The notes under the pieces were generated by a model, which ran no database searches, was not told where the DNA came from, and worked only from the letters and a program-made list of their open reading frames with translations. Source: Mesorhizobium escarrei (GTDB taxonomy: Bacteria > Pseudomonadota > Alphaproteobacteria > Rhizobiales > Rhizobiaceae). Taken from it: 64,000 nt of DNA. Position numbers and translations under genes: made by a program. The stretch spans positions 18,958-82,957 of the forward strand of contig NZ_CAKXZT010000136.1 of the NCBI RefSeq assembly GCF_935825525.1, written 5' to 3'. The first letter of the stretch is position 1. Every line of letters starts with the position of its first letter. Below, piece by piece: positions 1 through 8,513 of the stretch.

Positions 1-609
1 TTCGAAATCGCCGTCGCCGGCTGCGGGTACGCCGAGTGTTGTCTCGATCACGCCGGGGCAGATGGCGTTGACGCGTATGCCGTAGGGCGCGGCATCGATC
101 GCCGCGACCCGCGTCAGTCCGACCACGCCATGTTTCGAGGCGACGTAGCCGGCGCCGCCCGCGAGCACGTCCCAGCCGGCCATGGACGAGCCCATGTTGA
201 CGATCGAACCACCATTCCCGGCCTTGATCATCACCCGAAGCGACGCCTGCAGGACGAGAAACATGCCACGCAGATTGATGCGAATGATGGTGTCCCAGTC
301 ATCGACGGGCAGTTCGTGAACCGGAGCGACGACGCCGGAAATCCCGGCATTGTTGAACACAGCATCGAGCCCGCCGAACGTCTCGACGGTCGTTTCAACG
401 GCGCCCCGCACATCTCCCTCGTCGGCAACGTCGGCTTCGATGGCGATTGCGTGCTTGCCGAGAGCCTGAGCCAGTTGCTGCGCTGCATTGCCGTTGCGGT
501 CGACAATCGCGACCTTTGCACCCTCGTCGAGGAAACGCTTTACCGCCGCACTGCCGATCGCGCCGGCGCCACCTGTGACAAGCACGCATTTTTCGTCGAA
601 TCGCTTCAT
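1..609 (-). CDS. SDR family oxidoreductase (C-terminus beyond window)
   Basis: Classical short-chain dehydrogenase/reductase, NAD(P)-dependent. Translating the minus strand from the ATG at 609 gives the Rossmann motif TGGAGAIG near residue 13, the NNAG motif near residue 90 and the catalytic YVASK near residue 155, so the main active site is present. The last ~50 residues lie off the left edge. The start overlaps the stop of the upstream epimerase-like gene in an ATGA junction, so the two are translationally coupled. Substrate cannot be read from sequence. The pairing with a sugar-nucleotide-epimerase-fold enzyme suggests oxidation of a sugar or polyol, but that is inference. Confidence 0.9.
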   Translation of the reverse strand, partial: MKRFDEKCVLVTGGAGAIGSAAVKRFLDEGAKVAIVDRNGNAAQQLAQALGKHAIAIEADVADEGDVRGAVETTVETFGGLDAVFNNAGISGVVAPVHELPVDDWDTIIRINLRGMFLVLQASLRVMIKAGNGGSIVNMGSSMAGWDVLAGGAGYVASKHGVVGLTRVAAIDAAPYGIRVNAICPGVIETTLGVPAAGDGDFE

Positions 610-1460
610 TTTCCAGACTCCGGCTTCGGGTATGAGCGCCACGAATGGCTTGGCTCGAAACCGATCGTTTCGCGTGCATGGATCGTGTCGAGCACGGCGC
701 CATAGCCGGCGATCGGCCGCGACAGGGCGACGCCGGGGTAGACCCGGCGCACCAGCGACTCGGTTTCCTCTTCCATGAAAGTGTCGGCGGCGCTGAGCAG
801 GACGCGGAGATGGCCGTCGCCCTTCCATTGCAACGCCCGCAGGAAACCCTGCCCCGTGTCGCGCGCATCGAGATAGCTCCACAGGTCGCGGGCGCTGTCG
901 GCGGTGGCGCGGCGCGGGCCGACGCCGGCGAAGAAGGATTGCGGGGTCTGGATCCAGGGCATGCGGATGCTGACGGCCGAAAAAGCGCCGCGGCGCACCG
1001 CGGCGTCGACGATTTCCTCGCCGAGCCATTTCGACAGTCCGTACGGATCCTGCGCGCCGATCGGGTGGTTCATATCAACCGGCAGATAGGGCGGGCGCAC
1101 CGGTTTCTCGAAGAAAGGGTAGCCAAAGACGCTGAAGGACGAGGCATAAACGAAGCGCCTGGTACCGGCCATGACAGCCGCCTCGACCACATTGTAGGCG
1201 GTCGCGACATTGGTCTTGAACACCTCACCGCCAGCCCGTCCGGTCGGGCGCGGGATGGCCGCGACATGGATCACAGCGTCACAATCGCGCACCAGTTGCA
1301 GCGCCGAGCCCAGATCCGTCAGGTCCGCGGTTGCATGCCGCCATGTCACTTCACCCGGTGCGACGGCATCGATGCCTCTCACATCATGGCCGGCCGCGAC
1401 CAGCGCCTCGGCCACATGGCGGCCAAGCAGACCGCTGGATCCGGTGACGATCGTTTTCAT
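606..1460 (-). CDS. NAD-dependent epimerase/dehydratase family protein
   Basis: Extended-SDR protein of 284 aa. The N-terminal GSSGLLG motif (residues 8-14) is the dinucleotide-binding loop. Residues VYASS and the YGLSK motif (around residue 139) form the Ser/Tyr/Lys active site. The short length and single domain resemble uronate dehydrogenase-like or UDP-sugar-epimerase-like members; the exact substrate is not assignable. First gene of a two-gene minus-strand operon with the SDR. It is divergent from the isochorismatase-like gene, and the 233-bp space between them carries a motif repeated near 5.7 kb. Confidence 0.88.
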   Translation of the reverse strand: MKTIVTGSSGLLGRHVAEALVAAGHDVRGIDAVAPGEVTWRHATADLTDLGSALQLVRDCDAVIHVAAIPRPTGRAGGEVFKTNVATAYNVVEAAVMAGTRRFVYASSFSVFGYPFFEKPVRPPYLPVDMNHPIGAQDPYGLSKWLGEEIVDAAVRRGAFSAVSIRMPWIQTPQSFFAGVGPRRATADSARDLWSYLDARDTGQGFLRALQWKGDGHLRVLLSAADTFMEEETESLVRRVYPGVALSRPIAGYGAVLDTIHARETIGFEPSHSWRSYPKPESGK

Positions 1461-1502
1461 GTCTCAGCCCTCGACGTCGCGATTCTCAGCCAATTTGAAT
1501 AT

Positions 1503-1516
1503 CGTTGATGGTCATA
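1503..1516 (+). promoter_or_regulatory. Putative operator, copy 1 of a 14-bp motif
   Basis: CGTTGATGGTCATA lies in the divergent promoter region between the epimerase and isochorismatase genes. The same 14 bases occur in inverse orientation at 5698-5711, in the other divergent promoter region of this cluster. Extending three bases gives TGGTCATACAA, which fits the TNGTNNNACNA pattern known for FadR-type GntR operators. A GntR or the local MarR protein could therefore bind it. Binding is inferred; the shared motif is seen directly. Confidence 0.45.
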
Positions 1517-1693
1517 CAAATCGAACACATGGTCGCCGCCCGTTGTCAATGCGATTTCGCAGCGCAAAGCGGGGGGTCTTTGCCGGCGCGCCTTGCGGCC
1601 ACTCGGCGACCAAGCTTTGCTTCGAACAGGATTGACTTGGCATCCTCGACGGTTTTTTGTATGAGCATCAACGATCGACCAAAGGAGATCGCC

Positions 1694-2338
1694 ATGCCCG
1701 TGGATAGTTTTTCCTCACATCGGCACGATGACGCGATGCGCCTCGATCCGCAACGCGCGGCGGTTATCGTGATCGACATGGTCAACGAATTTTGCAAGCC
1801 CGGCGGCGCGATGGTCCTGCCGGGATATGAGACGCTTGTTGCGCCGCAGTTGGCCGTCATCGAGGCGGCGCGCGCCAGTGGCGTGCCGGTGATCTGGGTT
1901 CACGACACCCACCGGGCGGGCATGCGCCGTGAGCGCGAATGGCTGAAGCGCACGCCGCATTGCCTCGAGGGGAGCTGGGGGCCGGAAATCATCGAGGATC
2001 TCGGCGCCCGCGACGATGAGATCCACTTGATCAAGCGGCGTTACTCGGCATTTTTTCAAACCGACCTCGACCTGACGCTCAAGGACATGCTGATCGATCA
2101 ACTGGTCATCTTCGGCGTCGTCACCAACATCTGCGTGCGCTCGACGGTCCATGATGCCTTTTTCCAGGGCTATGAGGTGGTGGTGCCCAGCGATTGCTGT
2201 GCGGCGACGGGACCACGCGAGCAGGAAAGCTCGCTCTACGACATAGCGACGCATTTCGGCGTGGTCAGCGATTCGGCAAGCGTCGTCGCAGCCCTTCGCG
2301 ACGGAACGTCGCTTCAACCGGCGAGTGTCGCGGCTTGA
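1694..2338 (+). CDS. Isochorismatase-family cysteine hydrolase
   Basis: 214-aa isochorismatase/nicotinamidase-fold amidohydrolase. The start at 1694 is preferred over an in-frame upstream start because AAAGGAG sits 7 nt before it and homology begins there. The catalytic triad is visible: Asp in VIDMVNEF (about residue 25), a Lys in HLIKRRYS, and the nucleophilic Cys in GVVTNICVRST, preceded by the non-proline cis-peptide region. Family members hydrolyse amides such as nicotinamide, maleamate, N-carbamoylsarcosine or ureidoacrylate. Next to an enamidase-like protein, an amide- or carbamoyl-releasing step in heterocycle breakdown is a reasonable inference. Head of the plus-strand group with MarR and amidohydrolase. 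Confidence 0.88.
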   Translation: MPVDSFSSHRHDDAMRLDPQRAAVIVIDMVNEFCKPGGAMVLPGYETLVAPQLAVIEAARASGVPVIWVHDTHRAGMRREREWLKRTPHCLEGSWGPEIIEDLGARDDEIHLIKRRYSAFFQTDLDLTLKDMLIDQLVIFGVVTNICVRSTVHDAFFQGYEVVVPSDCCAATGPREQESSLYDIATHFGVVSDSASVVAALRDGTSLQPASVAA

Positions 2339-2386
2339 GCTTTTTCGAGCCTGCGGCATCCGAGACAGCGGCGACAGGAGTGCGGC

Positions 2387-2938
2387 GTGAAGCCTGACAT
2401 CGAATCGCAACCCGAAAGCGTGGCGCCCAAAGGACCGGGCGACAGGGCCAAGCCGCTGAGCCGCGAACAGGTACTGCAGCGATACGCTAAGACCGGCTAC
2501 GAACTGGATCGTCATCCGGCGCATGTGATCCGCCGGGCGCATCAGCGCGCGACGCTGCGCTTCCAGCAGGTCATGGCCGGCGAGGATCTTTCGCCAACGC
2601 AATTCGCCGCCCTCGCCACGATTCTCAAGCAGGGCGAGGTCTCGCAGAATCATCTGGGACGGCTGACCGCGATGGACCCGTCGACCATCAGCATCGTCGT
2701 TCGCAAACTTCTCAAGAACGGGCTGATCACCCGCAGCGCTTCCGATACCGACCAGCGCCTGTCGATGATCGCGCTGACCGACAAGGGAACAAAATACACG
2801 CTCGACCGGCTCGAACGCAGCGTCGAAGTCGGGCGGCGATTTCTGTCGCCGCTTTCGCCCGCGGAACAGGCGACGCTGCTTCGCCTGCTCAACCGCATCA
2901 ATGACGACGACCCATCGAATGGCGATAGCGGGAAATAG
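2387..2938 (+). CDS. MarR-family transcriptional regulator
   Basis: 183-aa protein starting at a GTG with AGGAG about 6 nt upstream. A 40-residue polar N-terminal extension precedes a winged-helix domain: helix-turn-helix around LSPTQFAALATILKQGEVSQNHLGRLT and wing DTDQRLSMIALTDKG. The shape is typical of MarR repressors that respond to small aromatic or phenolic ligands. It lies 49 bp after the isochorismatase gene and 41 bp before the amidohydrolase, so it is probably cotranscribed and autoregulated. It is the only regulator gene in the first 12 kb and the obvious candidate to bind the shared motif at 1503 and 5698. Confidence 0.88.
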   Translation: MKPDIESQPESVAPKGPGDRAKPLSREQVLQRYAKTGYELDRHPAHVIRRAHQRATLRFQQVMAGEDLSPTQFAALATILKQGEVSQNHLGRLTAMDPSTISIVVRKLLKNGLITRSASDTDQRLSMIALTDKGTKYTLDRLERSVEVGRRFLSPLSPAEQATLLRLLNRINDDDPSNGDSGK

Positions 2939-2979
2939 CCCGCGTCCCAAAATTCCTGGAAATGACAGACGAGGTGCCG

Positions 2980-4167
2980 ATGTCGCTCGACCCGAAACCC
3001 AACGCGCTTGTCGTGCGCAACATCGGCCTTGTGCTCTCTGGCGATCTCGGCCGCCCGATCCTCGACGCCGACACGATCGTCGCGGTCGATGGCAAGATCA
3101 CCGCCATCGGCAAAGCGGGCGCCCTTGATACCAGTGCTGCCGTCACCGTGATCGATGCGATGGGCTGCGCGGTCGCTCCGGGCCTCATCGACAATCACGT
3201 CCATCCGGTGGCCGGCGACTGGACGCCGCGGCAGAACCAGATCGGCTGGATGGATTCGACCGTGCATGGCGGGGTCACCACCATCATCTCGGCGGGAGAG
3301 GTCCACACGCCGGGCCGTCCTCGCGATCTGGTCGGATTGAAGGCGCTGGCCATCGCGGCGCAACGGACCTTCTCCAACTTCCGCCCAAGCGGCATGAAGA
3401 TACTGGCCGGCGCGCCGATCCTGGAGCCCGGCCTGACCGAAGAGGACTTCCGCTATCTCGCCGAAGCCGGCGTGACGCTTGTCGGCGAGGTCGGCCTCGG
3501 CGGCGTCAAGGACGGGCCGAGCGGCCGGCAGATGATCGCCTGGGCGCGCAATTACGGCATGACCTCGATGACCCATACCGGGGGGCCGTCACTGCCCGGC
3601 TCCGGCCGCATCGGTGCTGATACCGTGTTGGAGGTCGATGCCGACATTGTCGCGCATGTCAATGGCGGGCCGACGGCACTGCCCGAAGCGGAAATCCGGC
3701 AAATTTGCGAGAAGGGCTCGCGCGCGCTCGAAATCGTCCACAACGGCAATCTGCGCACCGGACTGTTCGTGCTCGACCTTGCCAGGCAGCGCGGCGAACT
3801 TTCGCGCATCGTGCTTGGCACCGACAGCCCGGCCGGGTCCGGCGTGCAGCCCCTCGGCATACTGCGGACGCTGACCATGCTGGCTTCGCTGGGCGGTGTC
3901 GCGCCGGAAGTGGCGTTCTGCTTTGCCAGCGGCAACACGGCGCGCGTACGCGGATTGCATGATCGCGGCATGATCGAAGTCGGCCGCGCCGCCGACCTGA
4001 TCTTCATGGACCAGGCGATCGGCGGCGCCGGAGACGGGCTGCTCGACAGCGTGGCGCAAGGCAACCTTCCGGGGATCGGAATGGTCGTCATCGACGGCGT
4101 GGTGCAGACCCGTCGAAGCCGCAACACGCCACCGGCAATGCGGGTGCCGGAGGTCGTCACCGTTTGA
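2980..4167 (+). CDS. Enamidase-like metal-dependent amidohydrolase
   Basis: 395-aa amidohydrolase-superfamily enzyme. The start at 2980 is chosen for its GAGG at 5-nt spacing; an ATG at 2962 is alternative. It opens with the small beta-domain and the metal motif NHVHP, then HGGVTTIISAGE, GEVGLGG, MTHTGG, HVNGGPTA and GTDSPAG, ending in SRNTPPA. From memory, motif order and spacing match enamidase of Eubacterium barkeri, which hydrolyses the enamide 1,4,5,6-tetrahydro-6-oxonicotinate to 2-formylglutarate and ammonia in nicotinate fermentation. An analogous C-N bond hydrolysis on a reduced heterocycle is inferred; an aerobe may use a different substrate. Neighbours are an isochorismatase-fold hydrolase and PF06684 proteins. 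Confidence 0.75.
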   Translation: MSLDPKPNALVVRNIGLVLSGDLGRPILDADTIVAVDGKITAIGKAGALDTSAAVTVIDAMGCAVAPGLIDNHVHPVAGDWTPRQNQIGWMDSTVHGGVTTIISAGEVHTPGRPRDLVGLKALAIAAQRTFSNFRPSGMKILAGAPILEPGLTEEDFRYLAEAGVTLVGEVGLGGVKDGPSGRQMIAWARNYGMTSMTHTGGPSLPGSGRIGADTVLEVDADIVAHVNGGPTALPEAEIRQICEKGSRALEIVHNGNLRTGLFVLDLARQRGELSRIVLGTDSPAGSGVQPLGILRTLTMLASLGGVAPEVAFCFASGNTARVRGLHDRGMIEVGRAADLIFMDQAIGGAGDGLLDSVAQGNLPGIGMVVIDGVVQTRRSRNTPPAMRVPEVVTV

Positions 4168-4174
4168 CGACGTT

Positions 4175-4347
4175 TAGGGTGTGTTGAGTTTCAGGTCAGG
4201 CCGAGCCGGAGTCGAAGACGGGCGCGAAGCGACCAAAATGGCCTTTTTTCGAGAACCGGAGCGGAGCGTACTTGAGGTGCGCGAGCACTGGAAGCGCAGG
4301 AAGCCGCCGTTTGCAGGCCGGCATCACCTGAATATCGGCACACCCTA
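4175..4347. repeat. MITE-like or palindromic repeat element with terminal inverted repeats
   Basis: A 173-bp non-coding block bounded by perfect 9-bp inverted termini, TAGGGTGTG at 4175-4183 and CACACCCTA at 4339-4347. The inverted similarity continues imperfectly for about 30 bp, for example TTCAGGT near 4190 against ACCTGAA near 4326. The interior is rich in short GGAGCGG-type repeats and has no open reading frame. It sits between convergent genes, and its right end supplies the TAG stop of the PF06684 gene. Architecture fits a non-autonomous miniature element or dispersed palindromic repeat. No transposase is present. Confidence 0.55.
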
Positions 4348-4929
4348 GCTGACACCGTCCTTGCCGACGATCTTGTCCTTTGTCAGCCCGCCGACGCGCG
4401 GATGCGGCCTCCCGGAATCGGTCAGCGCGATGGCGACGACGATCTCGTCGCCGCGCGGTGCATCGGGAACCCGAACCTCCATGCCGTCGAAATGGCTGCG
4501 CACCCGCGCCGCGTCCTTGTGGCCGAGCGGAATGTCGAGCGGCACGCCGAGGCCGCCACGCTTTTTCGACGAGGGAATGAGCGCTGCGCCCTTGCCGAGC
4601 ACATCGCGAAACGGGGCGCCGAGCTTGGGATGAAGGATGGCGGCGGCATGTTCGAGTTCGCCGTCGGCGCCGACGGCGGCTGCCTTGCCGAAGCTTTCGA
4701 CGCGGTTGCTGGGAATGCCAAGTGCTGCGACCGCGCGCTTCGGCAAGATGTCGCCCAACGCTTCGCCGATGTCGCTCAGTACCGACAGGTCCTCGACATA
4801 GGTGCCTGAATAGGGGTTGCGGATCACGGCAATAGCCGCTGCGCGGCGGGTCGGCGGATCGACGGGACGCCCTCCCTCGATCAGGGTATCCTCGACGATG
4901 GTGATGATCCGGCGGATTTCAGCGCTCAT
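4345..4929 (-). CDS. Amino acid synthesis family protein (PF06684/DUF1185), copy A
   Basis: 194-aa protein of Pfam PF06684. As recalled, structures of this family show a variant of the Bacillus chorismate-mutase fold; its biochemical role is unproven. Conserved blocks shared with the other two copies here are IEGG near residue 17, NPYSGTYVEDLS, SFGKAAAVG..GELEHAAA, SSKKRGG and RSHFDGMEVRVPDAPRGDE. The start at 4929 overlaps the stop of copy B (ATGA), so both are made in coupled fashion. The stop codon is provided by the terminal repeat of the 4175-4347 element. Being paired with a paralogue suggests a heteromer or two successive ring/amide steps, which is inference. Confidence 0.85.
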   Translation of the reverse strand: MSAEIRRIITIVEDTLIEGGRPVDPPTRRAAAIAVIRNPYSGTYVEDLSVLSDIGEALGDILPKRAVAALGIPSNRVESFGKAAAVGADGELEHAAAILHPKLGAPFRDVLGKGAALIPSSKKRGGLGVPLDIPLGHKDAARVRSHFDGMEVRVPDAPRGDEIVVAIALTDSGRPHPRVGGLTKDKIVGKDGVS

Positions 4930-5510
4930 CTCAATCCGTCCTCGCCCTTGATATCTGCAGCGGCAAGGCCGCCCACCCGTGCGTGAACGCGCGCGCCGGT
5001 GGTCATCGCCAGGATGACCGCCATTTCGTCGCTGCGCGGCGCGTCGGTAACGCCGACCTCGATCGCATCGAAATGGCTGCGCACGTAAGAAGCGTTTATG
5101 TGCGTGATCGGAATGTCGATCCGCGTTCCGGGGCCGCCGACCTTCTTGGTCGAAGGCACGATTGCCCTGGCGTTTCCGAGCAGCTCGCGCATCGCGTAGC
5201 CGCCCGGATTGTGCCACAGCGCGCCGTGCTCAAGCTCGCCGGCGGCGCCGACGATGGCGCCCTTGCCATAGCCTTCGACAGCTGAGGCGCCGTCGCCAAT
5301 GGCATCGATCAGGCGTCGCGCCATGTCGAGGCCGAGCGGCTTAAGATCGTCCATGAAGCCGGTGATCTCCTCGACATAACGCCCGGCAAAAGGATTGGCG
5401 ATGACAGCGACGATCACGCCGCGTTTGAGCGGGCGAGCCACAGGCGGGCCGCCCTCGTGGAAGATCTCCTCGACCTGAACCAGAAATTTCCTGACGACTA
5501 CAGCCGGCAT
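4926..5510 (-). CDS. Amino acid synthesis family protein (PF06684/DUF1185), copy B
   Basis: 194-aa paralogue of the adjacent gene and of 50816-51403. Same blocks: HEGGPPV, NPFAGRYVEEI, GYGKGAIVG..GELEHGA, STKKVGG, RSHFDAIEVGVTDAPRSDE, VHARVGG. The ATG at 5510 is the only start that fits the family's N-terminus (MPAVVVRKFLVQVEEIF). An in-frame open stretch continues upstream through a dinucleotide repeat, giving a low-complexity ERERER run that should be regarded as leader. No conventional Shine-Dalgarno is seen: the (AG)17 tract ends 6 nt before the ATG and probably serves as the ribosome contact. First gene of a two-gene operon divergent from the nucleoside transporter. Confidence 0.85.
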   Translation of the reverse strand: MPAVVVRKFLVQVEEIFHEGGPPVARPLKRGVIVAVIANPFAGRYVEEITGFMDDLKPLGLDMARRLIDAIGDGASAVEGYGKGAIVGAAGELEHGALWHNPGGYAMRELLGNARAIVPSTKKVGGPGTRIDIPITHINASYVRSHFDAIEVGVTDAPRSDEMAVILAMTTGARVHARVGGLAAADIKGEDGLR

Positions 5511-5514
5511 TGTC

Positions 5515-5553
<39 letters not shown>

Positions 5554-5569
5554 CGTCGTTTCCATAAAC

Positions 5570-5587
5570 TTGTTAGAGTATCAACAA
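5570..5587. promoter_or_regulatory. Inverted repeat, possible operator upstream of PF06684 operon
   Basis: TTGTT-N8-AACAA, a 5-bp-arm palindrome in an AT-rich stretch about 60-77 bp upstream of the PF06684 copy B start. It is near where the promoter should lie. MarR proteins commonly bind such AT-rich imperfect palindromes, but nothing in the sequence proves use. Confidence 0.3.
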
Positions 5588-5697
5588 TTATCTCCGGCCG
5601 AGATTTGTCAAGCTTCGCGTTGAGGAAGCGAGAAAAAGGGCGTGAGGAAACTGCATCGGATGACGATTGACAGGCTGCGGGGCCGCTCATAAACTCA

Positions 5698-5711
5698 TAT
5701 GACCATCAACG
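5698..5711 (-). promoter_or_regulatory. Putative operator, copy 2 of a 14-bp motif
   Basis: The reverse complement reads CGTTGATGGTCATA, identical over 14 bases to 1503-1516. It lies 79 bp upstream of the nucleoside-binding-protein gene, in the region divergent from the PF06684 operon. The identity links the transporter/nucleoside-hydrolase operon with the epimerase/isochorismatase promoters. Confidence 0.45.
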
Positions 5712-5789
5712 AAAATAACGCGCCGTCTCGGCGATGCGCGGATGGTCAAGGCGTGGCTTCAAAGCTGAAAAAAGCTGAAGGGGAATGAC

Positions 5790-6794
5790 ATGAAAAGGGC
5801 GCTCAAAAATCTATGTCTGGCCGGCACGATGCTTGCCGTGTCGTTCGGATCTGCCGCGGCGCAGGACAAGGTGTCCGTGGCCGCCATCTCGGGGTATTTT
5901 GCACAGGGCTTCGGAGTTTCCATCGTCAATGGCCTCAACAAGGCCAAGGACGAATTCGGCATCGACCTCAAGCTGGTCGACACCGGCAATCGCGCGCTCG
6001 ACTACGAGGAGCAGTTCGAGAACTTGGCCAAGGCCAAACAATATGACCTGATCTTCGTGATGGGCTGGGAACTGGTGGACTCGCTGCAGAAGGTCAGCAA
6101 AGCCTATCCTGAACAACGCTTCGTGTTCATCGACGGCGTGCTCGACAACCCCAATATGATCTATGCCAATTTCGCGGAGGAGCAAGGATCCTTCGTCGCT
6201 GGCGCGCTCGCCGGCATGATCGAGGCCAAGGGCAGCGAATTCCCCAAAATCGGCGACGGCATGGCGATCGGCTTCGTCGGCGGCCGTGATATCCCCGTGA
6301 TCCGCAACTTCCTCGGCGGCTACGAGCAAGGCGCGAAATATGCCGCGCCCGATGTGAAGGTGAACTCCGTCTTCGCCGGAACCTTCGACGACCCGGCCAA
6401 GGGCAGCGAGCTTGCCCAGGCGCTTTACGGCCAGGGCGCCGACATCGTCTACAACGTCGCCGGCCCGACGGGCGAAGGCGTGATGCAGGCAAGTGCTGCG
6501 GTCGACAAATACTCAATCGGCGTCGACATCGACATGTGCGGCACGGCCCCCGGAAATGTGCTCGCAAGCATGCTGAAGCGCGGCGACATCGCCGTCTACA
6601 CGCTGATCAAGGACGAAGTCGAGGGCCGCAAGGTCACCGCCGGCACCCGCACCTTCGACCTCGCTTCAGGCGGCGTCGAGGTCAAGGTCTGCGATGACAT
6701 CGCCCCGACGATCCCGGCCGATGTTATGGCCAAGCTGGACGAGATCAAGAAGGCCATTCTCGATGGCAAGATCGAGATCGCCAAGGCGAAGTAA
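5790..6794 (+). CDS. BMP family ABC transporter substrate-binding protein
   Basis: 334-aa periplasmic binding protein of the Bmp/PnrA (Med) family, which binds purine or pyrimidine nucleosides. A Sec signal peptide with an AAAQ cleavage site near residue 24 is followed by VSVAAISGYFAQGFG, MGWELVDSLQ, GFVGGRDIPVIRNF and GADIVYNVAGPTGEG, all typical of the family. No lipobox Cys, so it should be a free periplasmic protein. AAGGGG lies 7-8 nt before the ATG. First gene of a six-gene operon: ATPase, two permeases, two nucleoside hydrolases. The downstream hydrolases support nucleoside as ligand. Confidence 0.9.
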   Translation: MKRALKNLCLAGTMLAVSFGSAAAQDKVSVAAISGYFAQGFGVSIVNGLNKAKDEFGIDLKLVDTGNRALDYEEQFENLAKAKQYDLIFVMGWELVDSLQKVSKAYPEQRFVFIDGVLDNPNMIYANFAEEQGSFVAGALAGMIEAKGSEFPKIGDGMAIGFVGGRDIPVIRNFLGGYEQGAKYAAPDVKVNSVFAGTFDDPAKGSELAQALYGQGADIVYNVAGPTGEGVMQASAAVDKYSIGVDIDMCGTAPGNVLASMLKRGDIAVYTLIKDEVEGRKVTAGTRTFDLASGGVEVKVCDDIAPTIPADVMAKLDEIKKAILDGKIEIAKAK

Positions 6795-6828
6795 GAGAAC
6801 AACCGCGCATCCTCCCAGGAAAGCGCTA

Positions 6829-6864
6829 CGCTGATCCGCCGCGGCTTGCCGCGACGGATCAGCG
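6829..6864. terminator. Strong hairpin after substrate-binding-protein gene
   Basis: A 10-bp perfect outer stem (CGCTGATCCG at 6829-6838 with CGGATCAGCG at 6855-6864), one mismatch, then a 5-bp inner stem with a CTTG loop. No T-tract follows. Placed between the binding-protein gene and the ATPase, it more likely acts as partial attenuator or 3'-end stabiliser for the abundant upstream message than as a complete terminator. Confidence 0.6.
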
Positions 6865-6956
6865 TCCAATTTGCGAGAAGCAAGGTGTCGAACGCGTTGG
6901 GGTCTTCGACCCTCCACAATGCCGGCAACAATGCTGTCGGCGCCGGTGTTGCCGGG

Positions 6957-8483
6957 ATGGCCGTCGCGTTGACGGGCATCACCAAGCGTTTCGGGGGATT
7001 CGTTGCCAATGACGGCGTCGACCTTGCCGTGCGCCGGGGCGAAATCCACGCCGTCATCGGCGAGAACGGCGCAGGCAAGACGACGTTGATGAACATACTG
7101 TTCGGCCTCCTGCAACCCGACGAAGGCTCAATCCGGCTGAACGACGAGGAGACAGTGGTGGCCGATCCCGCCGTCGCCATCAAAGCGGGTCTCGGCATGG
7201 TGCATCAGCACTTCAAGCTGGTTCCCTCGCTCTCGGTCGCCGACAATGTTTTTCTCGGCATGGAGATCCGCCGTCATGGGCTCATCGACCACGCCGCGCA
7301 GATCGCGCGCACGCGCGAACTGGCGGAGCGTTTCGGGCTGCGGGTCGACCCGACCGAGCGCGTCGGACTGCTCTCGGTCGGCATAGAGCAACGCATCGAG
7401 ATCCTGAAGGTGCTGGTGCGCGGTGCGCGCACCATCATCCTCGACGAGCCGACGGCGGTGCTGACGCCGCAGGAGAGCCGTGAGCTGTTCCAGACGCTGC
7501 GCAGTTTCGTGGCGGAGGGTATGACGGTGATCTTCATTTCGCACCACCTGGAAGAGGTGATGGAGGTCTCAGACACTGTGACAGTGCTGCGCAACGGAAA
7601 GAAGGTGGCGACCCGCCCGACGGCCGAGCTCAGCAAGAACGAACTGGTGCGCATGATGGTCGGCCGCGAGGTCAGCTTCGATCGCCGTCCGCGCGAACCG
7701 CAGCACGGCGACGTGGTCCTCGAGGTCAAGGAATTATGGGCGCGTGACGACCGGCGGTTGCCGGCATTGCGCAACGTCAACCTCGAGGTCCGCTCCGGCG
7801 AGGTAGTTGGGATCGCCGGCGTGGCCGGCAATGGCCAGACGGAACTGGCAGAGGTGCTTTCGGGCCTACGGTCGGCAAGCCATGGCGTTGCCCGACTGAA
7901 GGACCGGAACCTCGCTGCTCTCTCCCCTGCCGAAATTCGCGCGGCCGGCTTGGCGCATGTTCCAGGCGATCGGATGGTGCGCGGGGTCGATCGCAACGCA
8001 TCGATTGCGGCAAACATGCTGATGGGTCGCCAGCACCGCGCGCCATGGAGCCGCGGCGGCGTGCTCAACTGGAACGCCATCGGCCAAAACGCCTCCAAGC
8101 TGATCAAGGATTTCGATATTCGCGCGCAAGGATCGGGCGATGCCGTCAAGCGGCTTTCGGGCGGCAATATCCAGAAGGTCGTGCTGGCGCGCGAGTTCAC
8201 CAACGGCGCCGACTTCCTGCTGATCGATCAGCCGACGCGCGGCGTCGACATCGGCGCGCAGGAAGCCATTCATGACGAGATCATGCGCCAGCGCGCTGCC
8301 GGACGCGCAATTCTGCTGATTTCCGTGCAGCTCGACGAACTTGCCGCCCTTGCCGATCGCATCCTGGTGATGTTCAACGGACGGATCATGGGCGAGGTCG
8401 CCGGCGATCATGCCGATGAGGACCGCATCGGCATGATGATGGCAGGCGTGGCCGTGCCGGAATTCGCCACGGAGCCTGCGTGA
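6957..8483 (+). CDS. Nucleoside ABC transporter ATP-binding protein (tandem ATPase domains)
   Basis: 508 aa if started at ATG 6957, where homology begins. The frame is open further upstream to a hairpin, and GTG 6885 is alternative. Two ABC domains as in RbsA/NupA-type proteins: domain 1 with Walker A GENGAGKTT, signature LSVGIEQR and Walker B IILDEP; domain 2 with the degenerate Walker A GVAGNGQTE, signature LSGGNIQK and LLIDQP. It energises import by the two permeases downstream. The degenerate second Walker A is normal for this subfamily. The nucleotide sequence just after the stop contains TGATGCCGGAG twice. Confidence 0.92.
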   Translation: MAVALTGITKRFGGFVANDGVDLAVRRGEIHAVIGENGAGKTTLMNILFGLLQPDEGSIRLNDEETVVADPAVAIKAGLGMVHQHFKLVPSLSVADNVFLGMEIRRHGLIDHAAQIARTRELAERFGLRVDPTERVGLLSVGIEQRIEILKVLVRGARTIILDEPTAVLTPQESRELFQTLRSFVAEGMTVIFISHHLEEVMEVSDTVTVLRNGKKVATRPTAELSKNELVRMMVGREVSFDRRPREPQHGDVVLEVKELWARDDRRLPALRNVNLEVRSGEVVGIAGVAGNGQTELAEVLSGLRSASHGVARLKDRNLAALSPAEIRAAGLAHVPGDRMVRGVDRNASIAANMLMGRQHRAPWSRGGVLNWNAIGQNASKLIKDFDIRAQGSGDAVKRLSGGNIQKVVLAREFTNGADFLLIDQPTRGVDIGAQEAIHDEIMRQRAAGRAILLISVQLDELAALADRILVMFNGRIMGEVAGDHADEDRIGMMMAGVAVPEFATEPA

Positions 8484-8513
8484 TGCCGGAGCTTACATGA
8501 TGCCGGAGTCTCT

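Noticed and set aside
645..1508. Plus-strand 287-codon open frame opposite the epimerase
   Set aside because: Antisense shadow of a gene with clear Rossmann and YxxxK motifs.
1715..2950. Minus-strand 411-codon open frame opposite the isochorismatase and MarR genes
   Set aside because: Antisense shadow; both plus-strand proteins have clear catalytic or HTH motifs.
6846..6956. Longer N-terminus for the nucleoside ATPase
   Set aside because: The TTG lies in the loop of a strong hairpin and the added residues lack homology; GTG 6885 remains possible.
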